DNA of 64,000 bases from Molanna angustata. Its lineage: Eukaryota; Arthropoda; Insecta; Trichoptera; Molannidae. The notes beneath the pieces are model-generated. The model saw only the letters and a program-made list of their open reading frames with translations, did not search any database and was not told the origin of the DNA. Below, in pieces: positions 46,120 through 55,954 of this stretch. Positions within the stretch are counted from its first letter, which is position 1. Every line of letters begins with the position of its first letter. The stretch covers positions 17,374,775 through 17,438,774 of the forward strand of contig OY754984.1 of assembly GCA_963576475.1 (NCBI GenBank), in the 5' to 3' direction. The position numbers and the translations under genes are program-made.

Positions 46120-46854
46120 AGTTGGATTATGCGCACGGCGCTGAGATAGTAGTTTGACGTGTTATATGTGCACAACACGAGTTGAGTATGGAGACTGAAG
46201 AAGGTGGCCTACTAGCGCGCGGACAGAGGAGAATTTATTGTTGCCACGTTCAAGATATGGATGTAGGTATATGGTCAGAAAGTATGGATGTATATGGTCA
46301 GAAAGATGATGATAGGTACAAATGGAATGATCTTATCATCTGCGTCAACATGTGACGTTTCTGCAAATCAACTATAATTATACTTATACAGTCTTACCAA
46401 TAAAAATCTACTGCACACCCGTTGACGAGTGTTTTAGTTACACATCGTAGGTATAATGCCCGTGCAGCGATTATTTGAAAATCTTATAACGCTGTATAAC
46501 GACTGGGTAGTCTGACATGTGGTAACTGTCGTGGATGCCACACGTCAATAATTTGCATTATAAAATATCAGGAGTTATCGGTGCACTGAGAAGGAGCAAT
46601 CTACCTATTGATATAAAAAAAATATATACAAAATGCAAATAATTCCACATATAACATAATTATAATATTGTAGATTGGTCACATTGCTCAAAGCAGTTGA
46701 TTGGGACTACAGGAAGGATGCTAACCAAGGCACTTAAAACTATATACGGACTACACTGGCGAACACCTACACAAACTGTATATGAAATAGTATCAGAACC
46801 CACAATACAACAGATTATAAACTATGTAAAAATAATGTACATTTAAAAAATCAA

Positions 46855-47097
46855 ACATGACTTACTTAAATACAACACACTCCTGGAAACTGTTAGTGAC
46901 ATACATAACTACGACACTAGACAAAGAAAAAACCTAAGAAACATTAGCAATAGAACAGACAGACTGAACAAAGGACTATTATCCACCAGCATTAATTTGT
47001 ACAATCAACTACCAGATGACATTAAGCACTGCCAAAAACTCCATTTTTTCAAAAAAAAGTTAAAACAACACATATTGCATGATAGTGCTTACAAATA
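46855..47097 (+). pseudogene. CR1/Jockey-style LINE C-terminus
   Basis: The plus strand reads LLETVSDIHNYDTRQRKNLR, then SINLYNQLPDDIKHCQKLHF and FKKKLKQHILHDSAYK before a stop. The YDTR, LYN.LPD(D)IK and FK..LK words mark the polymerase end of CR1/Jockey-type LINEs. The upstream RT is not recognisable. An (AAAT)n tail lies near 47270-47297. Confidence 0.75.
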
Positions 47098-48150
47098 GAT
47101 TTTCCTGTGTTCCCGGCTAACTGTTTTGGGCTCCACTATGGTTGAATTTTCAATTTAATGCTATTGTTCACCACATTGTATAACATGTAATAATCTAGTA
47201 ACAAAATGTCAATATAAACGAAAATGTATGTCAACACTCATACCAGCAAACGCTGTCTGTGTTGAATTTTTAAATAAATAAATAATAATAAATAATAGTT
47301 GCAACAAGCGTTCAACAAAAAATAATCCGACAACGTTGTAATTTCGCACTCGCGCATGCGCAGAGCCGCCAGCTGCCATCTGCCATTATAATTTTGAAGT
47401 TTTTTGTATTCCTATTTTGACATTTCATAAAAGGAATATTGAAAATATAACGAATAATTTCATCATACGAATACCCAAGCGAACACCATAGTAGATATTA
47501 AAAAAGAGAAAAAAAAATTGACAGACTTTCGCTCCTAAAATGCACAACTATCGATAGTATAATATTTTGTAGAGGTTTCGTCATATTATTGTCTTAAAAC
47601 ACCGTTAAACTACCTCTGACGGCTGTGCAAGCGATGTGTAAAATTTGTATGAGAGATACACAGTCGTTGACCAACTGATCTGCTACACAGCGTTTATTGG
47701 TAACGTTTTTGCCTACACGGGTGTTAAACGGTCGTGTTACTTTTACAAAACGTTTAAGTTCAGTATAATTTTACTTTTATGGAAAAAAAAAACAGTAGGC
47801 AACACAAACGCTTATACTATGTATAAAGGAAATATTTGTTTATATTCACGCATTGTTATCATGTTTTTTTTTTTGTTTTAATTTTAACTATGAAGAATTT
47901 TTTACAATATTTAGTGTTCACTTTATAAGAGATATTTTTATGAAGTAGATTTTACCTTTAGTTTTGTTGACGATTTTTTTATGTATGGCTAGGTACTGCG
48001 TATACTTTGAAGTAATTCAAACATGAACTTACCAATTACTTTGCCACACCAAACGATGACCATTTGCTATAGATTATGTCACAAGACATTTTTGTCTCAA
48101 ATTATCACTAGAATCCCATGAGTGTAATTTTTATACCTGAAACAAAAGAA
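47098..48150. other. No recognisable gene
   Basis: AT-rich. The 78-aa frame at 47645-47881 is hydrophobic and T-rich, with no known motif; I regard it as chance. Confidence 0.4.
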
Positions 48151-48159
48151 CAACATGAA

Positions 48160-48290
48160 AATAAAACACAACATTGCCTCACAACATTTCTATAAGTATA
48201 AAGGTACTAAGTGGTTTAATGAACTCCCTTTGAGTCTTAGACTCGAAAAAAATTATAGTATATTTAAAAATAAAATTAAAAAATTGTACT
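48160..48290 (+). pseudogene. LINE C-terminal scrap
   Basis: The plus strand reads YKYKGTKWFNELPLSLRLEK then YSIFKNKIKKLY and a stop, the WFN.LP..(L/I)...... FK..(L/I)K ending of CR1/Jockey-type polymerases. It is followed by a (TTTA)-rich end. Confidence 0.65.
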
Positions 48291-48299
48291 GATTTATTT

Positions 48300-49508
48300 A
48301 TTTATTTTTTGTTATTTCATTCTTGTTTTGTGTAGCTTCATATTTTTTAGATGTACAATGTTTTGGTAAATGTAACAATATTAAATAGATACTCCCCTCT
48401 TTTAACACGAGATTTTATCTCAATTAAAGAGAGGTTATTATGAATTATATGATGGAAATTGTATACCTTTTTAAATTATGATTTATATGTGAACCTTGTA
48501 TTGTTTTTGGTAATAAATAAACAAAAAAAAAATAAGAGTACCTGTAATCAAATGTTCGTATATTAATAAAGACACGAAAAATATCATTTATATAGGATTT
48601 TTGTAATAATTGGCAATTATATGAATATATTGAGTGTAAGACTTTTGCGAAGTATTAATTTACTCAATATCCATTTTATACGGGATGCGTAGTTACCTAC
48701 ATTCCAAGTACTTTTTTCATTTAAAAATACAATGTTTGTTCAAATTTACCTATTTTTCATCCGCAATAATATATCTGCATTGTTTTTCAGTATAAATACA
48801 ATCACTTTCGGAAATGAGACACTTTGCCGATTCAGATTTTCGGTCATCCTAACACACAATACAATTAAACACGAATAAAAAAAACTGGAAAACAACGTTG
48901 AAATGAAGAATAATAAAATATCACGTCAGTCCGTAGATTTTTAACATTCACACTGCCAATGTCAAACATATATTATGATGTCAAACTCGGGTGTTTTATA
49001 AGGCAAACATATTCAAATACAAAAAATTCACAATGTATTGTGAAACGATTCTTTGTTTGAAATACAAAATTGTGAAATACAATTTATTTATTTATTTATT
49101 TATTACATCTCACAAATAATATTTTAAAAATTAATACACAAATGTATTCAACCTCACTAGGAAAAAACCATAAATACAAAAACCATCCTAAATATAATCA
49201 CATTTTTGTGAGCGACATCAAAAATTTCATCAAAATGTCAAATGAATCAATAGTTCGATACACATAGATTCCGGCAATATCTACGGTACACATAGATTCC
49301 GGTAAATAATTTTGGGATTTTAATTTGGGAAGTGGAGAGGTTTGCGCACATACCAACCAAAAAAAAATACTAATTTGCGCTCTGCGCACCCCACTTGACG
49401 CTCTGTGTATGCCGCTAACAATGAATTGGTTAATATTTACATTAATGAGCACAGTTAAAAACGCAATTAGCACATATAACATTCACAGATGCACAGCACA
49501 TTTACAGA
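48300..49508. other. No recognisable gene
   Basis: AT-rich, with a (TTTA)n run at 49083-49104. A 94-aa minus-strand frame at 49198-49482 has no recognised features. Confidence 0.4.
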
Positions 49509-49690
49509 TTGGTTGATGGCAGAGCGGTTAGCGCGCTGGGCTAGTAATCCAGTGGTCGCGAGTAAGAATCCTGCCTTGACTGATTTCGTTCACCTATAGC
49601 ACAAGCATTTATGCTTATTTTAGGGAACGTAGGAAGATGTATAATATGTACTTGTTTAACAAGGACATATTCATTTAAAAAAAATCAAAA
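49509..49690 (+). mobile_element. tRNA-Thr(AGT)-derived SINE, full head
   Basis: The head folds as a tRNA: A box TGGCAGAGCGGTTAGCGCGC (49517-49536), anticodon stem CTGGG/TCCAG around CTAGTAA (anticodon AGT, Thr), and a mutated B box GGTCGCGAGTAAGAATCCTG. The body ATAGCACAAGCATTTATGCT and TTGTTTAACAAGGACATATT matches the inverted copy at 32522. It ends in an A-rich tail with a short local duplication (TTCATTTAAAAAAAATCAAA at 49672 and 49728). Confidence 0.8.
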
Positions 49691-50584
49691 TAATGATTTT
49701 GTTGGTTTTGCTGGTTTTGTTGTTTATTCATTTAAAAAAAATCAAAATGCCGTGTAAAAAATGGAATACATATATTTTTTGTCGATGAAACGTCGGAGGC
49801 AAACGTCCCATTTATGCTTGAGAGCACTCTCTCTCATGTAAACTATACTTACAGGTATTATATAAGCAGGTAAGTATGTAGATTTTGAAATTCACGGTTG
49901 TAGGGGCAGGTATTTAAGCGTGCGGAGTAGGGTATGAGAAGTGGTTGGTTTTGCAGCGGGGGCTACCTACCCCTAAATTTGTTCCCATGTAATTATTCAT
50001 AATGCTCAAATTTAAACGGAAGAAAAATTCCGGTAATAAATTATTATGTTATATTTTTTACTTCTTCTTCTGTTTTCCTAGTAACGTACAAATTTTAACA
50101 ATTTCCCAAAAATAATCCCTCTGGCGACATAATTATAAAAGCATTAGACGCGGAAAAGCTCTGGGTCTACATTTATAATAGAAACCTACATATTTAGAAG
50201 TGTTTAGTATTTATAATAAGAATCAGAAAATATTTTTATTCTTGAGCTTTCATTGTAATCCTCATTTATAATAGGTACATTGGATTTGTAATTTATCATT
50301 TAATAAATCAGAGAAAACAAATAATCTTTTATAATATTCAAAAGAGTTGAAGTTGAATAAAAAAAATATTTGAAAGCTTTTACGTAATGAATTAATTGCA
50401 AAATGAGAACTTAGATCTTAAAACAGACGATCAGAAGAGATGTTGATGACCACGAAAGAAAGTTCGTGAATCGTAAGATGAATATTGCTTAAATAATAAA
50501 GTTTTTTTTATAAATTAAATTAATACAATTTTTAGCTAATATCTATTTATTTTAAACATTTTGTACACATTACATTAAAGGTGC
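49691..50584. other. No recognisable gene
   Basis: AT-rich; nothing found beyond the SINE tail duplication. Confidence 0.4.
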
Positions 50585-50960
50585 ACAATGGCGAGTATCA
50601 GAGCAAGAAAGGTGGAATGATACAGACCTGGTATTTAACAAATACATTATTCTAAAGCCCAACGAAAGGGTCCCATGTTATAACCCTCCCCGAAAAGTTT
50701 GGATTCAGCAAAACAGAATTCGTACAGGTCAAGGACGATGTAACTACCAAATGTGGAAATTGGGAAAAAGGGATTCTCCGGAATGTGGCTGTGGAGCAAG
50801 AAGCCAAATTATCCAGCATCTAGTAGAGGAGTGCCTGATACGGAGGTATGAATGAGACTGGGTGGACATCCATAGGGTGACTCCAGAGGCTGTGAAGTGG
50901 CTGGCCGAACGGGAGCCATGAGTGTAGAAGGAAAATACTCGATAACGCAGCAAAAGATGC
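50585..50960 (+). pseudogene. LINE C-terminal domain with cysteine motif
   Basis: The plus strand reads RKVWIQQNRIRTGQGRCNYQ, then MWKLGKRDSPECGCGARSQI and IQHLVEECLIRRYE. The LNR(I/L)R(T)G.GRC....KWG...SP.C.CG...Q...H...EC pattern is a well-known end of several arthropod LINE polymerases. Earlier domains are gone. Confidence 0.8.
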
Positions 50961-51002
50961 AGGCGAAGCCGTAGCCACACAATAAGTAAAGTAAGTATCA
51001 AT

Positions 51003-51222
51003 GAGTGAGCAACTGCCCTCCAGAAGAGTCCTTCACTAAAGACCAGTAGGAGTGAGGCGTAGGGGGAGATCCAAGTTGAGATGGATGGACTGCGTCCAGG
51101 GGGACCTGGACTCTTTGAGTGTGTTCAATTGGAGACGAGGAACCGCTGACAGATCGGAATGGCGAAGACTTCTTTTGGGAGCCAGGTCCCACCTTGGGAT
51201 GTGGAGCTGATGATGATGATGA
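51003..51222 (+). pseudogene. RTE-like LINE 3' end with (GAT)n tail
   Basis: The plus strand reads RRGRSKLRWMDCVQGDLDSL, then SVFNWRRGTADRSEWRRLLL and GARSHLGMWS before stops in GATGATGATGATG. GR(S/P)KLRW.D.V..DL.......W...A.DR..WR is typical of RTE-like tails. Confidence 0.85.
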
Positions 51223-51353
51223 AGTATCAATACTAATCGCACATTCGGAAAGGTGTCTGAATATGAAATACGTATTCATTTATTTGAAATCTCACGAAGG
51301 AATAAATTTAAGATTATTAATTTGGAACTCATTTAAGAATCTGGTGTCGTGTA

Positions 51354-52505
51354 GAGGAAGGGGGCCTAAAGCGGGCACCTTAAGTTAAAATTTAAAATAA
51401 ATAGGCTAAATAAGAGATTTTAGGTCAAAATTTTATCCTATCATGGACTGCATTTTATTTATTTTAATTGTGCATGGTCAAATTAATCATAACTTTTGAA
51501 ATGACAAGATGTGGACAGTTTAAAAAAAACCGTTACTGATGGCCGCTTTGCCCAAGGGGTGAGCCTAAAGCGGGCATGTGCTTTGGGCAAAGCGGGCATG
51601 TAAATAGTGACGCATAAAAAACTGAATAATGTCTGAAATATTACCTAATACGAAGCTTAAAATGAAACAGTGATTATTCATAAGTAGGTAATCGTTTATT
51701 TCTAAACAAAAAGCTAACTAAATCACAAATTTTCTCTCATAATACTAATTTCACTCACACTTAAATAATTTTGTATTTCTTAAGATTTCCAGCAACATCT
51801 TCTTAACAATCACTTCCAGCAGTACCATTTTTTTTTAAATCGGTGTGTAATACCATTCATTTCTGCGTATTGATAGTCTTTGATAATCCATAAAACAGAC
51901 TGTAGTATGCTGTTCTAGCTTCTTTTTGGCACATCCCGAACTAAGGTGTCTTTGGAGGGTAGACCTTGGAATATCATATTTTTTTGCAGTACTTTTCACA
52001 GATTTATGCAGTTCATTAACCTTAAGGGCTTTTTTCATTGATATTGTAAGGTTTTCCTCTTGTACTTGTTTACCGTCTATAACAGAAAAGTTATGTTTGA
52101 TAAAACTTTCTGATTCGGGCAAAGCGGACATGCCCACTTTGCCCGGCCCGCTTTGCCCTTTGCGACGTTTTTTTTATCACCACGTGCTAACCTCTAACTG
52201 ATGGATTAAAGTCAAGAAAAACAGCCAAAACACTACCAGATAGATACAAAACAGTACCTGAATTTTGAAATTAGAACAACTGACATACAATAAGTGAAAA
52301 CAAAATCAACATACCGTGTATTTTTTTTCAAAAAGCACCAAAATATTTTTGTGCGCTCCAACATGAGTGCGTTTGGGCGCAAGTAGACTGGGTGACTACC
52401 GCGGGACGCCTATGGCAGGGGGCTTAGGTATTCACGTGCAATCATGCTTTTCGACTTTGAAATTTCGATTTTAATGAGGGGTGACCGCTTTAGGCCTCCC
52501 TCCCC
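51354..52505. mobile_element. pogo/Tigger-like DNA transposon remnant, ~1.15 kb
   Basis: Ends GAGGAAGGGGGCCTAAAGCG and CCGCTTTAGGCCTCCCTCCC are imperfect inverted repeats flanked by TA. The words AAAGCGGGCATG and GGGCAAAGCGG recur near both ends (51369, 51568, 51586, 52117, 52131, 52149), like subterminal transposase sites. The interior carries a psq-type HTH frame but no DDE domain. Confidence 0.75.
51835..52137 (-). pseudogene. psq-type HTH N-terminus of a Tigger/jerky-like transposase
   Basis: A 100-aa minus-strand frame. KKALKVNELHKSVKSTAKKY and DIPRSTLQRHLSSG match the pipsqueak/CENP-B-type DNA-binding helix-turn-helix at the start of pogo/Tigger transposases (A(L/I)......S...AAKKY.(I/V)PRSTL.R.L). 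The first residues come from the subterminal repeat, so the true start may be internal. The DDE catalytic domain is absent. The product would at most bind the element's ends. Confidence 0.65.
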
Positions 52506-53189
52506 TATACATAAAAATCTATTATAGTCGAGAGGGACTGAAGGACGAAAAGGAATCGCGGGACCCGGAGAAAAGATATGATTGAAGGAAATAAGGAGAC
52601 ATTGCAACGCATGTCATGTACTGGCTATAAAAAATATCTGACCTACAATCAGCCAACAGGTCGACCGTATACTTAGAAGTATTCATCGAGTTATTTTTCT
52701 TTAGTCCTTGGTGTTTAGTGAAGAATAATCTATTTAGTTATAGAGCGGTTCAAATCGAATATTCCAATCTTTTAAATGTTATCATTGGCGCCGTTTCGTT
52801 CGGAAGGGTCCGACCGGGTGGGTCATAAGTTCCCAACAGGAAAACAATTATTGTCAGCAAGGTAGTACTGTATTTTATCGGCCGTTTCAATCCCCCAAAT
52901 AAATCTCTCCTTATTCCAATGTCCCGTGAAAAGATCGAGGGGGTTGGGTAGGGATATGGAAGGGGAGACAAGGAGAAACATTGTCAAGGATGAATTTTGC
53001 ACGAATTGAATAATAAAGATTCTTTTACACTTAAAGACAGCGAACGAGTCATACACGTAATGTTTCAGACAAGAAAAATATTTTGTAAGGCAATTTATCT
53101 TTTCGTAGTGTTCTAAATTCATTCAATAAACTGAGAAATCTCATTTGTCATGATTACACCATCCTTAACTTTGAATGAAATGCTACATA
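52506..53189. other. GC-richer single-copy-looking sequence
   Basis: GGCGCCGTTTCGTTCGGAAG and TCCGACCGGGTGGGTCATAA near 52790-52830 stand out. No frame is convincing. It could be host intergenic or intron sequence. Confidence 0.35.
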
Positions 53190-53310
53190 TTATGGTCGAT
53201 CCTGCTCTGCAGTGTGTTGAAGTATGGACCATCGAGGTTGGGACCATAAACCACATGAGGCCATTCAAAATGTGGATACTGACATGGTGAGCATCGTATG
53301 TAAAGCTAAT
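53190..53310 (+). pseudogene. RTE-like LINE scrap
   Basis: The plus strand reads VLQCVEVWTIEVGTINHMRP FKMWILTW, resembling the YG.E.WT(L)......L.AFEMW box of RTE-like polymerases. It is short and decayed. Confidence 0.45.
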
Positions 53311-53330
53311 ACTGAAAGACAGTTGTTCAC

Positions 53331-53720
53331 AACAATCAAGTTCCGTAAGACTTGATAGATTGGTCTCATAATGACAGGATCGAGATACTCTATCCTTTCG
53401 TTGTTCCTAACAATCAAGTTCCGTAAGACTTGATAGATTGGTCTCATAATGACAGGATCGAGATACTCTATCCTTTCGTTGTTCCTAACAATCAAGTTCC
53501 GTAAGACTTGATAGATTGGTCTCATAATGACAGGATCGAGATACTCTATCCTTTCGTTGTTCCTAACAATCAAGTTCCGTAAGACTTGATAGATTGGTCT
53601 CATAATGACAGGATCGAGATACTCTATCCTTTCGTTGTTCCTAACAATCAAGTTCCGTAAGACTTGATAGATTGGTCACATAATGACAGGATAGACATAC
53701 TCAATCCTTCAGTTGTTCAC
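53331..53720. repeat. 78-bp tandem repeat, 5 units
   Basis: Units start at 53331, 53409, 53487, 53565 and 53643. The first four are identical by eye; the fifth diverges in its last third. 78 is a multiple of 3, so the minus strand stays open (RNNERIEYLDPVIMRPIYQV per unit). Each unit holds three small inverted repeats: ATCAAG/CTTGAT, GGATCGAG/CTCTATCC and TTGTT/AACAA. Confidence 0.95.
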
Positions 53721-53739
53721 AACAATTTATTACATAAAC

Positions 53740-54430
53740 TACTGGGCTGTGGCTAACGCTGTGCTCCTTATCACCAACTCCACAAATTATTTCAATTTCG
53801 TATGGAAAATTTTCAGCATTTTGATGAAATGAGTTTATTTAATTATTTTTAATTCAAATATTTTATTATTAAAGCTGGATTATTTTTTAATGCCATTATA
53901 TGAAAGTGCTGAGCTTGGGGCCACTTTGAAATATTTGACAGTTAACACAATTGAGAAGCACTGATCAAAGTCTGGTTCGACCGGCGAAATCAAAACCCCA
54001 GTGATTACCCTTATCATGGATATAATTATCGTATGTAGTTCTATGAGATCTAAAGATATTGTAGAACTCCATATAATAATTATATCCATGATATGGGTAA
54101 ACAAGGAGGGTTTTCATTTCGACAGTCAACCAGACTTGCCCCCGTGATATCCTTTTTAATCAAATGGGGTCTTAGCGAGTTTTAGATTATTAGATATTTA
54201 TATAAAATTGCAAAATTTGAAAATAATCGAATTTATACTATAATCTACAGTCGATAAAATAAAATAAACACGCCGTATATAGTATATAATTACAGTACAC
54301 AACACACACATACATTATGATGAAACTTTCAGAATACAATCTCGGCAAGATACTTGTTGATAATTTGCAATAAAAATAACTTTACAAATAACTTTACAAA
54401 TTGCAAATTCACAACTCCCCACTTTATCCT
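53740..54430. mobile_element. Partial third copy of the inverted-repeat arm, with a MITE inside
   Basis: GTATGGAAAATTTTCAGCAT, TTTGAAATATTTGACAGTTA, AACACGCCGTATATAG and CAGAATACAATCTCGGCAAG align in order with 40580-41010. A 179-bp MITE lies in the middle. Confidence 0.75.
53966..54144. mobile_element. GGGGGGCAA-type MITE, copy 2, nested
   Basis: The right TIR CCAGACTTGCCCCCG is intact; the left is worn to CAAAGTCTGG. TGAT flanks both sides (53962-53965, 54145-54148). The two halves ATGGATATAATTATC and GATAATTATATCCATG-like sequences pair, so the whole element folds back. Confidence 0.75.
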
Positions 54431-54439
54431 CTTTGGGTG

Positions 54440-54895
54440 TAGAAGAATTGAATTACTCTGAAGGATTGTAAGTTTGTCTGAAAATGTTAAACGTTCTTTA
54501 ACCACAGCTACTTAATAACAGATCGTAAAATATTTATCGCTTTTGGATAGACCCGCTAACAATGTCTCACTCACTTATTCCACTGTACAAGGTGTCGACA
54601 TTGTGAATTATACACTAAGATCTTGTATTAAAACGTTATTATTCAATCGATGAACAGATTAAACAGCCGCGATAAATTTTCCAATTTTGTGGTTATGTAC
54701 TGTTAGACATTAGCTGTATGTATAGAACAAAATAAAATATTTTTTACTAACTACTAGAATGAAATAGTGTAGGGATACGATTTTATATTTTGAAATCTCT
54801 ACATATTTTGTTTTTCTCCGACACTTGCGCAACAAATACGCATGAGCAACTAATCGACCGCCGAGGTAGTTCAGCATTCGGCAGACATTTTCATT
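54440..54895. other. No recognisable gene
   Basis: Ordinary sequence; the 77-aa frame on the minus strand runs into the MITE and is not meaningful. Confidence 0.4.
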
Positions 54896-54899
54896 CGCT

Positions 54900-54960
54900 C
54901 TGGGGGGCAAGTCTGGTGCAACCCTCACGATTACCCATATCACGGATATAATTTAATATC
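54900..54960. mobile_element. GGGGGGCAA-type MITE, copy 3, left half
   Basis: TGGGGGGCAAGTCTGGTGCA then ATTACCCATATCACGGATAT; the second half lies at 59770-59868 beyond two nested LINEs. Confidence 0.75.
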
Positions 54961-54984
54961 TATACTTATGACATTTACAAATGT

Positions 54985-55380
54985 TTTAATCATTCATTAT
55001 ATCTTGTATTTGCCGATGACATGAAAATTTACCTTGCAATTAACTCATTGGCCGATTGTATTAAACTACAAGAGGACCTTGACAGGCTATTATACACTTA
55101 CTGTGCATTAAGTAAACTAATACTTAATATATCAAAATGTAAAAAATATCATTTACTCTCAATATAAACATAATAAATTTCACATATACCCAACTCTGAC
55201 ATAAAGGAAGTCAATTATATAAGAGACCTAGGTGTGATACTTGACTATAAATTAAATTACATAAATAATATTGATAATATCATAAGTAAAGTAAATATTA
55301 GGATTATAAAGTAGATGTTAGGATTTATTATTCGGACATGCCGGCCATTCAGTAACATTAAAACCTTATACACTTTATAC
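54985..55380 (+). pseudogene. Older LINE, RT fragment before the younger insertion
   Basis: The plus strand reads YLVFADDMKIYLAINSLADC (first residues approximate), QEDLDRLLYTYCALSKLIL, then IRDLGVILDYKLNYINNIDN and SNIKTLYT. FADDMK(I/L)(Y/F) is the RT catalytic box of CR1/Jockey-type LINEs and L(L)GV.LD..L.(F/Y) its standard thumb motif. Several stops and a shift occur. It is cut at 55380 by the younger LINE and resumes at 58971. Confidence 0.8.
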
Positions 55381-55390
55381 ACTTTTTTTT

Positions 55391-55954
55391 TTGGGAGAAG
55401 GTGAGTTTGCTCCCCCCCAACCCATCCTCTGGGATTGGAAAGTAAACCCTGCCTTCGACCTGGGGTCAGTATACTATACTGGTTTACCAAGCCACTGCAT
55501 TTATGGTCCCCTAAAATGGCTCGCCATGTTCGGGGTTCTTTGCTTTGGTGCCCAGGCGGGCACTTGTGTTGGAGTTGATCGGCGGCCTATCTTGATGATG
55601 TCATCCCGGCCGCTGCGCGGCGGGTCTGGTTGGAGGTGTGAGCCGAGGGAGATCTGTGTGAAACGGTTCGTCGCTGGCCGGCCGCCGAATAGTACAGGGG
55701 CCCGACCTAAGCTAACGACTACGGGTTGGCTGCCCTATCAGTCGGCGCATAATCTCGCTGCAATTGTTGTGCCGGATCGTGACCGGACGAGGTCCCAGCA
55801 GTTGTATGCGGGGGGCACCAGGCGTCCTCCACGGCCATATCCTCCCTCCTTCAACCTAGCAGCGCAGCTGCCGGAACAAATGTCCTTGAAAAGGGCTTCT
55901 GATCTCCTCGTTTCACAATGCCACCCCCCCCCACAAAACCTTCATGACAGATAA
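55391..55954 (+). other. Leader or possible short ORF1 of the younger LINE
   Basis: A 187-aa open frame in a GC-rich leader overlaps the start of the polymerase ORF by 11 nt. It has no zinc knuckles or coiled coil and is Pro/Arg rich, so it may be untranslated leader that happens to be open. The overlap geometry leaves open a real accessory ORF. Confidence 0.35.

Noticed and set aside
47645..47881. 78-aa hydrophobic ORF as a small membrane protein
   Set aside because: T-rich local composition yields such frames often; no motif or neighbour supports it.
49509..49581. Functional tRNA-Thr gene
   Set aside because: The T arm/B box is degraded, the acceptor stem does not pair well, and the sequence continues into a SINE body shared with another copy.
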